Assembly: GCF_021347895.1 (NCBI RefSeq)
Contig: NC_067122.1
Coordinates: forward strand, 40,801,082 to 40,865,081
Source: Acanthochromis polyacanthus
Lineage: Eukaryota; Chordata; Actinopteri; Pomacentridae
Reading direction: 5' to 3'
DNA: 64,000 nt
The notes under the pieces: model-generated
What the model saw: only the letters and a program-made list of their open reading frames with translations
What the model was told of the DNA's origin: nothing
The model's database searches: none
Program-made: the position numbers and the translations under genes
Shown here: in pieces, positions 1 to 10,245 of the stretch
Layout: each line of letters opens with the position of its first letter
Position numbering within the stretch: position 1 is the stretch's first letter

Positions 1-16
1 TGAGACCCATGATTTA

Positions 17-23
<7 letters not shown>

Positions 24-56
<33 letters not shown>

Positions 57-57
57 T
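24..57. repeat. ATT trinucleotide microsatellite
   Basis: An uninterrupted run of ATT units lies near the left edge of the window. The adjoining ~170 bases (58-230) are richer in G and C than the DNA that follows and look repeat-like, but I cannot assign them to a family. No reading frame here is convincing. Confidence 0.85.
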
Positions 58-218
58 TATGACTGGAGCCGCCCAACAATAAAGCGGCCCACCGGGGATA
101 TCCCCGGTGTTCCCGATTACCCAGCGCACCACCCAGGGAGTGCATTTCCATCTGACAATGGCTGTGGTCTCCATCCCCCCCACTTTTAAAAACAAACTGA
201 TGCCCTTGGTGGTGGCCC

Positions 219-1100
219 AAATAAAATAACACGGATTTTTATGAACGGTAAGAGGATTGGAAACGATGGAATCTAGAGATAAAATTAGCGATCACGGTCT
301 CACTCATCATGCCATCTTCACAAGGATGTAAAAAGATGACAAAAATATAATGCAAACTACATGCTAGCATAATCACTCAGACTGTACAGTACTGGAAGTA
401 TTCTAGTCTTCCTCTGCGTCATCTTTAAAAGTATCTTTTTGTCATTTCTAAATCAGCCTGAGCTTTTTTGGGAAAACACAACTCACACAAATATATTGTT
501 TTGTTTTGACCAGATCGAATCCATTTACTTCCGTCTTTATTTAATATTGTCAGTGGTTAATGTGCTCTGAAATGACGGTTAGGAGGGAGAACTGAGCATG
601 TTTTTATTGTTTTATGAGTGACTAGTTTTGATAATGTGGTCTTAGTTTGTTCTGATGCATTTTATCAAATCAAACTAATGTTCTGCTGCGTGTTGTTCTG
701 ATGGGAGGTTGCTGAGGGTCTGGGTGTTTCTGTGAACAAACCCAAGTTAAAGCTGAAGTTCAGCTCTGGATCTGTTCCACTGAACTCAGACTAACACACA
801 GCAGTGGATGTGTTCTATGTTGTGGGTTTTCTTGGTGAGACAGTAATTAGTTCTGTGGCTCGTTATTAACCAGGCAGCCTGTGTTAAGTTGTGACTATCC
901 CCAGTTAATCTGGGTGTGCTTCCTGAACAATCACCAGGTGTTAAACACCTGACAGAATCACAAAGATCTATGTAGATGAAGCGGAATGTTTATCGGACTA
1001 ATCATTGGCATGATGAGTCAAACTGTGGTCTCTAATTTTATCTCTGGATTCCATCATTTCCTCTCACCATTCAGAAAAATACATGTTTTTTATTTTTCCA
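219..1100. repeat. Inverted repeat pair (about 219-313 and 1003-1100) flanking unassigned DNA
   Basis: The two ends are diverged inverted copies of each other. Both contain ATGGAATC(T/C)AGAGATAAAATT and end inward at ACTCATCATGCCA, and the outer parts share AATAAAA followed by a T-rich run. The ~690 bases between them hold no frame or repeat I recognise. The shape suggests an old DNA transposon or MITE with long terminal inverted repeats. I could not define a target duplication, so the class is open. Confidence 0.45.
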
Positions 1101-1342
1101 GCACATTTCTTTTGTCTGTAGGCGATATTTAACAAGTAACAACAGTAACAACGAGATTTTTTGGAAGCCCTGATGTGAACGTGGTCACATTATAAATTAA
1201 GGCCTTTGTTAAAACACACATACAGTTTGTCATATTGCATCAACAGCATATACCAAATACAGAAAGGTGTGATTGACCCAAAAGTTTATAGGAGGGCGAT
1301 TCTTATAGTTTAGGGGGAGGGTGAGTCCCAAGGAGGTCTAAT

Positions 1343-2400
1343 GTGGAGGCTAGACGGCACCACCACATGAAGGAAGCTGAGCTGGTGCGGGAGGTAGAGC
1401 GATACCGGCTAGATATAGTTGGGCTCACCTCCACGCACAGCAAGGGTTCTGGAACCAGAATCCTGGAGAGGGGTTGGACTCTCTCCTACTCCGGAGTTGC
1501 CCAAAGTGAGAGGCGCCGGGTGGGTGTGGGGATACTCACAGCCCCCGGCTGAGCGCCGCTTTGGTGGGGTTCTCCCCGGAGAACGAGAGGGTCGCCTCTC
1601 TGCGACTTTGTGTTGCAGAGGGGAAAACTCTGACTGTTGTCTGTGCGTATGCGCCGAACAGCAGTTCAGAGTATTTGGCCTTCTTGGAGTCTCTGGGTGG
1701 TGTCCTGGAAGGGGTACCGCCCGGGGATTCCATAGTTCTTTTGGGAGACTTCAACGCTCATGTGTGCAACGATGGAGAAACCTGGAGGGGGGTGACTGGG
1801 AGGAATGGCCTGCCCAATCTGAACCCGAGTGGTGTTTTGTTATTGGATTTCTGTGCAAGTCATGGATTGGCCATAACAAACACCATGTTCGAGCATAAGG
1901 TTTCTCATAAGTGTACTTGTACCAGACCACCTTAGGCCAAAGGTCAATGATCGACGTTATAGTCGTATCGTCAGACCTGTGGCCGTATGTTTTGGACACT
2001 CAGGTGAAGAGAGGTGCAGAGCTATCAACTGATCACCACCTGGTGGTGAGTTGGATTCGATTGCAGGGAAGACTGCCGGACAGACCTGGTAAACCCAAAC
2101 GTGTAGTGTGGGTGAACTGGGAACGTCTGGCGGAGGACCCTGTCCGTAGGGTTTTCAACTCCCACCTCCGGAAGAGTTTCTCCTGCATCCCGGGGGAGGT
2201 TGGGGACATGGATTCTGAGTGGTCCATGTTCAAAGCCTCCATTGCAGAAGCAGCTGCTAGGAGCTGTGGTCTGAAGGTCACTGGTGCCTGTCACGGCGGC
2301 AATCCAAAGACCCGCTGCTGGACGCCAGAGGTGAGGGAGGCCGTCAGGCTGAAAAAGGAGATTTTTCGAGCCTGGTTGGCTCGGTAGTCTCCCGAAGCAG
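1343..2400 (+). pseudogene. LINE endonuclease region (Rex3-like), frameshifted
   Basis: The reading moves through three frames (about 1343-1552, 1561-1935 and 1911-2387). Recognisable APE endonuclease blocks include LDIVGLTSTH near the start, a region ending [20 protein letters not shown], and [12 protein letters not shown] at about 1738-1770, where the GDFN motif carries metal-binding residues. In an active element this domain nicks target DNA to prime reverse transcription. The frame breaks show it no longer makes a working protein. Confidence 0.8.
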
Positions 2401-3259
2401 CTGAGAGGTACCGGCTGGCCAAAAGGGCGGCAGCTGTGGCAGTTGTGGAAGCTAAAGCTTGGGTGTAGGAGGAGTTCGGGGAGGCCATGGAGAAAGACTT
2501 TCGGTCGGCCTCGGGGAAGTTCTGGCAAACCGTTCGACTCCTCAGGAAGGGGAGGCAGGGCTTTGCTCAGGCTGTGTACAGTCGGGGTGGAGAACTGTTG
2601 ACCCATACTGGGAATATCGTCGAGCGGTGGAAAGAGCACTTCAAGGAACTCCTGAACCCGGTAAACACGTCCTCTATGGAGGAGGCAAAGCCTGAAGACT
2701 CGGGGGGATCTTCGTCCATATCCGTGGCAGAGGTCGCCGAGGTAGTTGAAAAGCTCCTCGGTGGCAAGGTGCCAGGTGTGGACGAGATTCGCCCCGAGAT
2801 GCTGAAGGCTCTGGACATTGTTGGACTGTCTTGGTTGACACGTCTATACAATGTCGCGTGGGCATCAGGTACAGTACCTGTGGAGTGGCAGACCGGGGTG
2901 GTGGTCCCTATTTTTAAAAAAGGGGACCAGAGAGTGTGTGCCAACTACCGCGGTATCACACTTCTCAGCCTCCCCGGGAAAGTTTACTCCAGGGTGCTGG
3001 AAGGGAGGATCCGACCGATAGTCGAACTTCGGATTCAGGAGGAGCAATGCGGATTTCGTCCCGGTCGTGAAACAGTGGACCAGCTCTTTACCCTTGTGGA
3101 GCTGCTGAGGGGGTCAAGGGAGTATGACTTGCCAGTCTACATGTGTTTTGTGGATCTGGAGAAGACCTATGACCGTGTCCCCCGAGGGGCTTTGTGGGGT
3201 GCACTGCGGGAGTATGGGGTCCCAGGCTCGTTGCTGCGAGCCGTTTGGTCCCTGTACGA
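2401..3259 (+). pseudogene. LINE reverse transcriptase, N-terminal part (Rex3-like)
   Basis: An open stretch from about 2487 gives fingers and palm blocks of an RTE-type reverse transcriptase: GGKVPGVDEIRPEMLKAL, ANYRGITLLS, CGFRPGRETVDQLFTL and CFVDLEKTYDRVPRG. The FVDLEK(A/T)YDRVPR block carries the first catalytic aspartate. The frame runs straight into the hAT terminus at 3260, so it is cut within the palm and continues at 5178. Confidence 0.85.
3252..3259. repeat. 8-bp target site duplication of the hAT insertion (left copy)
   Basis: CTGTACGA here is repeated exactly at 5178-5185, on the other side of the hAT element. Eight base pairs is the usual hAT duplication length. The same bases are part of the LINE reverse transcriptase sequence, so the order of insertion is clear. 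Confidence 0.95.
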
Positions 3260-3383
3260 CAGTGATCATCAACTGGCGGCCCGCGGGCCGAATCCGGCCC
3301 GCTGAACCGTCCAATCCGGCCCGCGACTGGATTCCAAAATTGTGAGGATCAAAGAGAAAATATCATGTGGTCCACACTATTAA

Positions 3384-4766
3384 CCCTCCTGTCGTGTTCG
3401 GGTCAAATCAGACCGATTTACAACTTAAAACCTTCATAAAAATTGTGTTTTACATCTGATTGCCTCAAGGCCTCATGATATCCTCCATACTATGCAATTA
3501 AACACATAAAAAAGATTTTCACCACTTTCATTGAATTTTGAGTGTTTTAATCAACCTTGTTACACCTGTTGTGTTCCCGGTCAAAAGTGACCGCCATAAG
3601 AAATGAATGGGTAACCAGAATATATTCGTCCATCAGACAGAAAATATTTCCATAAACAACTCACTCACTCACTCACTCACTCACTCTTCAGACCAAACAA
3701 TGTCTTTTGTGGGTACACATCTCTTTCCCGTGCTTATGTGCCGTTCCTCCCACGTGAACCGAAGCAATGAATCAAATCTTCGCACAGACTAGACAGGTGT
3801 CTGTTATGTGAACCCATCTCTTTCCCGCGCCTTTGTGCCTAACCCCCACGTGAACCACACCTTCCAGACTAATCAATGTATCAATCACTGTATCAAAACA
3901 TTGGCATCAATGTATCATCTTCACACAGACCCCATATATATAGCTTGATGTCTGCCTTGCACTCCTTTTACTCTGAGCACAATGAATAGGCGGCTGACCA
4001 AGAGGTTCTCTGTAGAAGAGGTTCTGGTCCAGATTTTTGGACAGGATGAAGATGGCACTGAAATTGAGCCAGAGATAGAGGAGGATGTCTCAGAAGAGGA
4101 AGACAACATGTATTTTGATCCAGACTTTGAGGAGACAGACCAGTCAACCGATGGAGAGGGAGAGGCATCTGAAGATCAGACACCTGAGGAGACTTTCCAG
4201 TCCAAGAGTGGACACTTGCTCTGGTCTTCAGTCCACCAGGACAGAGGAAGTAGAGCGGGAGTGGAAAATATCATAAAGATGACGCCAGGGCCAACTCGCT
4301 ATGCAACATCTCGTGTGGATGACATCAAGTCCAGCTTCTAACTCTTTTTACCAGAGTCCACTGAGGGAATTATAAACAAGCCTGAGATGCTGCAAATGTG
4401 ATGCCAACATTTTGCAAGGCCCACTCTAACCTGAGTGTCACATGCCGCTCATGTGCATGAATTCATATACACACGCACACCCCCCCCCACACACACACAC
4501 ACACACACACACAACTTCATGTTGAGTTTCATCTTTGGTTTTAATTTTTTTTACAGTACACGTTCATAATTGTAATTTTTACTGCAGTTGTTTATGTCTA
4601 TTCCATGAATTCATATTAAATGTCACTTGTTCACAGTTAAAGAATGTTGAATAAAAGTTTGCTGGTGAAAATGATTTTTGTGCTAGTTTAAAGCTGTTAA
4701 AACAGACCGGTCAATTTTGACCGGAAACACTAAAGTAAGGGGCAGGAGGTGAACACGACAGGAGGG
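3384..4766 (+). mobile_element. piggyBac deletion derivative inside the hAT element
   Basis: The ends are perfect 16-bp inverted repeats, CCCTCCTGTCGTGTTC at 3384-3399 and its complement at 4751-4766, flanked by TTAA at 3380-3383 and 4767-4770. TTAA targets and a terminal CCC are the hallmarks of piggyBac. The 1.38-kb body keeps only the first part of a transposase frame (3982-4341). A CACT-type microsatellite (about 3659-3688) and a CA run (about 4471-4513) lie within it. It is the youngest of the three nested insertions. Confidence 0.95.
3982..4341 (+). pseudogene. piggyBac transposase N-terminal fragment
   Basis: A 119-residue frame starts MNRRLTKRFSVEEVLVQIFG, has a strongly acidic middle (runs of E and D), and ends in a segment containing KMTPGPTRYATSRVDDIKSSF. 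The acidic N-terminal region followed by GPT(R)YA and an ...SF segment is typical of the start of piggyBac transposases. The catalytic DDE-type core is absent: the frame stops after SSF and the following ~420 bases lead directly to the right terminus. This is a truncated remnant, not a working transposase. Confidence 0.8.
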
Positions 4767-5177
4767 TTAAAGCAGTCAGTTCAGTCATTATTAAAGGATC
4801 TGTTTTCCACATCAACTTTTCATTTTGTGGCCTTAGAGAGTGCCATTTTACCCGTGTTAAGAGGCCTTTTCCTGTCACTTCTGCGGTGTTTCTTTTTCAA
4901 GTGCTCTGTGAAATAAAGTTGACTTGAGATGAGGCAAAATATCTCTATCACTCCTAGTGGCTGACTGTGGTACAGGTGATAGGAGCACTGACTCATAAAG
5001 GCTAAAAATGCCTTCAGTTTTGTAATGAAATGGGAAAAATATAAAAAATAAACATCAAATAATAATGTTATGCCAAAATTCGATTTTATATTTAATTTTT
5101 GTTTTGAGGGTCCGGCCCCCAAAGTGACTGTTCGGTAAAATATCTGGCCCTCTGGCAAATATAGTTGGTGACCCCTG

Positions 5178-6165
5178 CTGTACGACCAAAGTGAGAAGCT
5201 GTGTCCGCATACTCGGCACTAAGTCAGACACGTTTCCGGTGGGTGTTGGACTCCACCAGGGCTGCCCTTATCTCCAATGCTGTTTGTGGTTTCCATGGAC
5301 AGGATTTCAAGGCGCAGTCGTGGTGGGGAGGTTTTCGGTTTGGGAGCCTCAGGATCGCATCTCTGCTTTTTGCGGATTGATGTGGCTTTGTTGGCATCCT
5401 CAGACCGTGACCTCCAGCACACACTGGAGCAGTTTGCAGCCGAGTGTGAAGCAGCGGGGATGCGGATCAGCACCTCCAAGTCTGAGGATATGGTTCTCTG
5501 CCGGAAACCGGTGGATTGCTCCCTCCGGGTAGGGGGGAGTTGCTTCCCCAGCGAAGGAGTTGAAGTATCTCGGGATCTTGTTTCACGAGTTGATGGGAAA
5601 AATGGAGCGAGAGATGGACAGGCGGATTGGTGCAGCATCAGCAGTAATGCGGGCGTTATACCGAACCCATCATGGTGAAGAGGGAGCTGAGCCGTAAAGC
5701 GAAGCTCTCGATTTACCAGTCCATCTACGTTCCAACCCTCACCTATGGTCATGAGCTTTGGGTAGTGACCGAAAGAACAAGATCGCGGATACATGGCCGA
5801 CATGAGCTTCCTCCGTAGGGTGGCTGGGCTCAGCCTTAGAGATAGGGTGAGGAGCTCAGACATCCGGAGGGAGCTCGGAGTAGAGCCGCTGCTCCTTCGC
5901 ATCGGAAAGGAGCGCGTTGAGGTGGTTTGGCCATCTGACTGGGATGCCTCCGGGGAGACTTCTTTGGACGTTTTTCCGAGCACGTCCGTCTGGGAGGAGA
6001 CCCCGGGGTAGACCAGAACTCGCTGGAGGGATATATATCTCGTCTGGCCTGGGAACGCCTCGGGATCCCCCAGGAAGAGCTGGAAAGCGTTGCTGGGGGA
6101 GGACGTCTGGAACGACCTGCTCGCCTGCTGCCTCCGCGACCCGGCCCCGGATAAGCGGAAGAAAA
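5178..6165 (+). pseudogene. LINE reverse transcriptase, C-terminal part (Rex3-like)
   Basis: The continuation after the hAT insertion passes through several frames. Recognisable blocks include DSFPVGVGL-type sequence near 5225-5255, ALLASSDRDLQHTLEQFAAE at about 5385-5450, RISTSKSEDMVLC, MSFLRRVAGLSLRDRVRSSD at about 5793-5860 and the C-terminal REL-GVEPLLLRIG block. At the place where RTE enzymes have FADDV, the frame here reads LRIDV, so the catalytic Asp-Asp pair is lost. That and the frameshifts make the copy inactive. Confidence 0.8.
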
Positions 6166-6192
6166 TGGATGGATGGATGGATGGATGGATGA
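6166..6192 (+). repeat. GGAT/GATG tail of the Rex3-like LINE
   Basis: Tandem ATGG units directly follow the end of the LINE coding remnant (GCGGAAGAAAATGG...). Such GATG repeats form the 3' terminus of Rex3 elements. The 330 bases after it (6193-6516) hold nothing I recognise. Confidence 0.85.
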
Positions 6193-6524
6193 TTGGATTG
6201 TTAATCTCATAGGATACAGATCAGGCGAGGAATAGCTCACTGCAATCCTGAAGCAGAACAACAATCTGTCCATTCATCAACCTCAAGGCTCCAGCATGTT
6301 CCCATTCATTCAGCTGGTTTCCTTTAACAACATGCAGGTTGTTGCTTCATGCCATTTTTAAGTAAAGAATATTTGTAAATACGCATGAGACAGGTAATAT
6401 TTACATTTTATTAAACTGATCCAGTGCATTTAATATACAGAGGACCAATCCATCAGTGTACGAAATTTAAAAACTATTACAAATCTTGCAAAATATTAAT
6501 ATTACTAAACACATCAATCAGTTG

Positions 6525-6900
6525 GGGCTGCACAGTGGCTTGGTGTCACTCATGGCCTTGCAGCTAGAAAATCCCTGGTTCGTGTCCTGACCTAGACCTG
6601 GGATCTTTTTGTGTGGAGTTGGCATGTTCTCCCTGTGCATGTGTGGGTCTTCTTTCGGTACTCCGGCTTCCTCCCACAGTCCAAAAACATGCTCAGGTTA
6701 ACCAATGATTCTAAACTGTCCGTAGGTCTAAATGTAAGTGTGCTTGTTTGTGTCTCTATGTGTAGTCCTATGATAGACTGGTGACCTGTCCAGGGTGTCC
6801 CCTGCTTTCATCCTAAGTCAGTTGGGATAGACTCCAGCCCCACTGCGACCCTAATGAAGATTAAGCGGTGTATAGAGAATGGATGGGTGGATGGATATAG
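6525..6900 (+). mobile_element. tRNA-derived SINE, near full length, with GGAT tail
   Basis: The unit begins GGGCTGCACAGTGGCTTGG, has a tRNA-like head with a B-box-like CTGGTTCGTGTCC, the conserved middle CTCCCACAGTCCAAAAACATG, and a 3' part containing GACTGGTGACCTGTCCAGGG and AAGCGGTGTATAGAGAATGG, ending in GGAT units. Perfect 8-bp target copies ATCAGTTG lie at 6517-6524 and 6901-6908. This is the common teleost SINE type of which further copies occur in the window. I do not assign a published name. Confidence 0.9.
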
Positions 6901-6908
6901 ATCAGTTG

Positions 6909-8598
6909 AATAAAATAAATTTGAAGCTATATACACTTACTTTAATCTTCCGTAGGAAGCAGGGCCATCATTCACAAAGTGGTCTCGGAACTGCTGGCTC
7001 TGCTGATTCTATTAGCAGCTCAGGGTGGATACAGGAGACAAACTTTGTGACCTTTCTTCAGCGTTTTTCCAGACACACTCAACTTTTGTAGGTCAAACGG
7101 TGTGGTCCTCACCCACCCCCCACCCCGGTTGCTGGGTGTCTTGCAGCAACGTCGAGCAACATTATACCTGGCTCTGAGTTCGCTGTAAGCCACAACATTT
7201 TTACTGAGGCACACTTTTCACGGTTCTGCTTCCTGACCAGTACACAGTCCACCATCCCTGACCAGCCAGCAGTTAGTTCAGGTCTGCACAAAGATCCGTT
7301 GGAGCCCACATGCTGACCTACTACTGACACCCAATGACATCAAACTGGGAGTTCAGTCCAGATGTTTTCGGTCCCTTACAGATGTCAGTAGAATTTGGTT
7401 TTCACCTTCTCTCTTTTTTCTGTGCACATGATCATAGTCCAGTGTTAACCACCATTTATTTCATTCACACAACTACTAATGCAGATCAACAGTGATCCTC
7501 AGTGATAGTTCTGTGATGGAGGAGGAGAAGCAACAACAGAGGAGCCATGACCCATCCAAAGCTCCAAAGAAAAGACTCATCAAACCACAAGAATGAAAAT
7601 GTGGGTAATGGGAAAATTCTGCCATTGTATTTTAATATTTTTTCATTTGACCAGTTATTCAAAGGTGACAAAAAGTTGCACAGTTCAAAATTTGCAAACC
7701 ATTTTAAGATATCAACACCACTGCAAGAGTAGTTCTTTACTTGAATAATAAGAATGCATACTGGAAAACAGAAGTCTCTCCCCTTTACTGTTATTTGTAG
7801 GTCCATACACTTGTTCAATCACTGTGTGCTGCACACTGTCTTCACTGTCACAGCTCAAAGAACATGCTTTGAAATTTTTGGTCCTGTATTTAAAAAAAGG
7901 TTGACTCAAGGATGTTGAGGGATTAACCTGTAAAATGTAAAGGGGAATGTATCATGTGGGGCAAATGACGTCTGCTGCCTGTGAATACCTTGAGTCTATA
8001 TTTAGCAGGCATATGGTCAGTTTTATAATACAACACACAACACTAAGGGCTGCCAGAGGTGGGAAAAAATGAGAGGCCATTTTTTCTGTCAGGGCTTGAT
8101 GTACATGTCAAACAATTTGCAGATGGCTGTGTTTAAAATTAAAAGTATATACGATAAAAAGCCCAACAACATTATTAACAAAGAAAGAAAGAAGGAAAGA
8201 CATGGAAAAGAAATTTACGGGTAGAGGAGGTGGGGCAATCAGATTTTAAATGAGAACAGTGAAGAATATAATGTGGAATTTAACGTCAGATAAACATGGA
8301 GACAAATCCTCACATGGAGTTAGACAGGTCTGTCACATTTACAAATTCATTCGATGTGTAGCCTCACATCCCGGCCTCGTTAATCTTGAGAGGATGTTTG
8401 CCATTCCAGGAAAGTTGTCATGGAGATGCAGCAGGTTTTGCCTCATCAGTGATGAACTCCACATTTTTGATCTTGTTGAGGTTGCTGGGTGTTCTTCTTC
8501 CCAGGGAGCATAAAAGGGCATGGATGACAGTTTTACTGCAGTGTTTAACACAAGACAGAGTAAATCAGTTGTCTACCACTTAAAATACCAGATACTTC
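6909..8598. other. No gene or repeat recognised
   Basis: About 1.7 kb with only short, unconvincing frames. A weak frame around 7109-7330 on the minus strand has no family features I can name. A GAAA-rich patch lies near 8181-8200. This may be unique host intergenic or intronic DNA. Confidence 0.5.
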
Positions 8599-8609
8599 TT
8601 GTTGTGGAG

Positions 8610-8745
8610 CCCTGCGACAGACTGGAGATCTGTCCAGGGTGTCCCCTGCCTTTGCCCGAGTCAGCTGGGATAGGCTCCAGCACCCCCCGCGACCCTAGTG
8701 AGGATAAAGTGGTGTATAGAGAATGGATGGATGGATGGATGGATG
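8610..8745 (+). mobile_element. 5'-truncated SINE copy
   Basis: Only the 3' part of the SINE is present, from CCCTGCGACAGACTGG through GATAGGCTCCAGCACCCCCC to the GGAT tail. It is flanked by a perfect 11-bp duplication TTGTTGTGGAG (8599-8609 and 8746-8756). Truncation at the 5' end plus a clean duplication is the signature of target-primed reverse transcription. Confidence 0.95.
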
Positions 8746-8756
8746 TTGTTGTGGAG

Positions 8757-9329
8757 TAAGCTGAACCATCGACTTAGTTTACCTCAGAAACTTTGTCTTA
8801 TTTTGCCCTAAAGCCCTCATGAAGGTGTAGGTCCATGGTAGATCCTCTTAATGGTATTTTAACTATTCACTACCCACCAGTGTTGTAAATAATAGTGAAC
8901 TTTCTGAGTTTCTGGTTGTTTTTCTGCTCCTGCGACGGTTCTCAGTTGGGCTGCCATGCTATAAAAAATGAATAATTAAAAACATAAATAAATTATTGAA
9001 ACAAATAGAATAGGATAAAATGATTTCATGAAATATGATTTAAAGCCTATATATCATCTATAAAAACATTAAGTGAAACCATATGCTACATTGCCAGAAT
9101 GTTGAAAATCTGATTACTGTTTGTTTTTACAGTTTACATGCAGCATTAATCTGTTTGGTGACTGCACAGTGCACCAACAGTCACCATTTCTCTGTCCAGT
9201 TGTCCTCCTCAATAATGTTGATGAATGTGAAGCCTTTTAAGAGTGAGAGAACTACTGCAGGAGACAAACAGTACATGTTTTTATAATTCAGCAGGAATGC
9301 AATGAGACATTGCATCATCCATGATTTGT
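8757..9329. other. No gene or repeat recognised
   Basis: AT-rich DNA with short frames only. I see no splice-bounded exon, RNA gene or repeat here. Confidence 0.5.
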
Positions 9330-9736
9330 TCAGGTATGTAAAAGAAAGATGGCATACAGAATATCCAGATTAAATGACTCCAGAAAAAGACACCCACAGA
9401 TACATAGGCAGCTGATTCTGATTCTGGAGAGACTGTTGTATGGCAAGTGGATTATGATCCATATACTACTGAAAGTCTTGTTCCCTCTCATTTCAAAATG
9501 CCTCAGTGCCCAGATTATTTCAAGTACTTCTGCAATAGATTAACTGAGCTCATGTGGATTAATTTCTTTGAAAAAAAAAAATCACTGGGAATGACATCAC
9601 TTTTATTAGTTTGCACAGCGCCAGCTCCCACCTTACTGGCATCCGTGAACAGCTTAAAAAGATCTATAGAATGGAGGAGAACACGACAGTGATTCATCTG
9701 ACTCGAAACTTCTCTGCACCATGGAGGACCAATCAA
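9330..9736 (-). pseudogene. Ty3/gypsy-type RNase H relic
   Basis: Minus-strand translation gives FKLFTDASKVGAGAVQTN, then SDFFFSKKL, then after a frame change ALRHFEMRG and finally ESFNLDILYAI. These match, in order, the RNase H blocks of vertebrate Ty3/gypsy elements: a DAS--GAGAV block with the first catalytic aspartate, a -FFSKKF- block, an -AL-HF-VYV- block and the closing -FNLDI- block. Stops and frame changes break the copy and no LTRs are visible, so it is an old fragment. Confidence 0.65.
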
Positions 9737-10154
9737 AGTTCACCTTGAGACTTATTCAAGTAGTGTGTAGAGCACTCCTGTGGAGAAATACCTGCACAAC
9801 TTTTAATAATATTCCTTGGAGTTTCAAAAAACACAACTGGAATTCTCCATTAGGTTATTCAGTTTGGTTTTTATTGAGCTGTTTGTCATGGTACCCAGGG
9901 GTGACTGTGTACATTTGAGGATGACGAAAACTCTTGGATAAGAGGTGAAATGTCTTAAGAACCTAAAAGTAAAGTCCAGTTGCTTTAACCTGAATTTCCT
10001 AGGATTGACATGACCAAAAAACTTCTACATTGAGAGTATTCCAGAAAGTGTTAGTCCTCGTCTTTAGTGGAAAACGTGAATGATCAGCAACTAACACCCT
10101 AAATAATCTTAGCCTAACTGGGCCCATTTGACCTTGACCTGATTACCTTACCAT
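9737..10154. other. Unassigned; contains a teleost repeat-like phrase
   Basis: The segment around 9918-9995 resembles a phrase common in fish repeats (a GGATAAGAGGTGAAATGTC core followed by AAAGTCCAGTTGC). I cannot say which family it belongs to. Nothing else is recognised. Confidence 0.3.
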
Positions 10155-10167
10155 ATTGCTGTTGCCC

Positions 10168-10232
10168 AACAACCAGGCAATTGATTCGATGTGGCGACCC
10201 CTGAAGGGAAAAGCTAAAAGGAAAAGAAGAAG
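10168..10232 (+). mobile_element. 65-bp retroposed 3' tail with 13-bp target duplication
   Basis: A short insert containing GATGTGGCGACCCCTGAAGG and ending in AAG-rich sequence is flanked by perfect copies of ATTGCTGTTGCCC (10155-10167 and 10233-10245). A short segment with a simple tail and a long duplication fits a severely 5'-truncated LINE or SINE. The family is uncertain. Confidence 0.8.
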
Positions 10233-10245
10233 ATTGCTGTTGCCC

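Larger units (their letters stand above)
3260..5177. mobile_element. Non-autonomous hAT element, interrupted by piggyBac
   Basis: The left end starts CAGTGATCATCAACT. The right end, read inward on the other strand, starts CAGGGGTCACCAACT. These are matching hAT-type termini (CAG-G-TCA-CAACT), followed by GC-rich GGCC(C)GG subterminal sequence, and 8-bp copies of CTGTACGA flank the element. Without the piggyBac insert and its extra TTAA the element is only about 530 bp and has no transposase frame, so it depended on a transposase made elsewhere. Confidence 0.9.
1280..6192 (+). mobile_element. Rex3-like RTE-clade LINE, split by a hAT insertion
   Basis: This LINE lies on the + strand in two pieces, about 1280-3259 and 5178-6192. 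The first encodes an APE-type endonuclease and the front of a reverse transcriptase. The second continues the reverse transcriptase and ends in GGAT/GATG tandem units, the tail type known for Rex3 elements in fish. The pieces join exactly once the hAT element at 3260-5177 and one copy of its CTGTACGA target duplication are removed. Several frameshifts and stops show the copy is dead. The 5' end is approximate; I could not find a target duplication for the LINE itself. The clade is fairly sure, the Rex3 name a little less so. Confidence 0.85.

Noticed and set aside
3260..3340. CpG-island-like GGCCCGCGGGCC at the LINE break
   Set aside because: It is the subterminal sequence of the hAT element, as its partner end at 5177 and the 8-bp duplication show.
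7020..7330. Overlapping minus-strand frames of 64 and 73 codons
   Set aside because: No start context, splice sites or recognisable motif; the length is expected by chance.
9918..9975. Possible hammerhead ribozyme (GGATAAGAGGTGAAATGTC resembles CUGAUGA...GAAA)
   Set aside because: The CUGANGA core is not present and I could not pair three stems around it. The similarity is to a common fish repeat phrase only.
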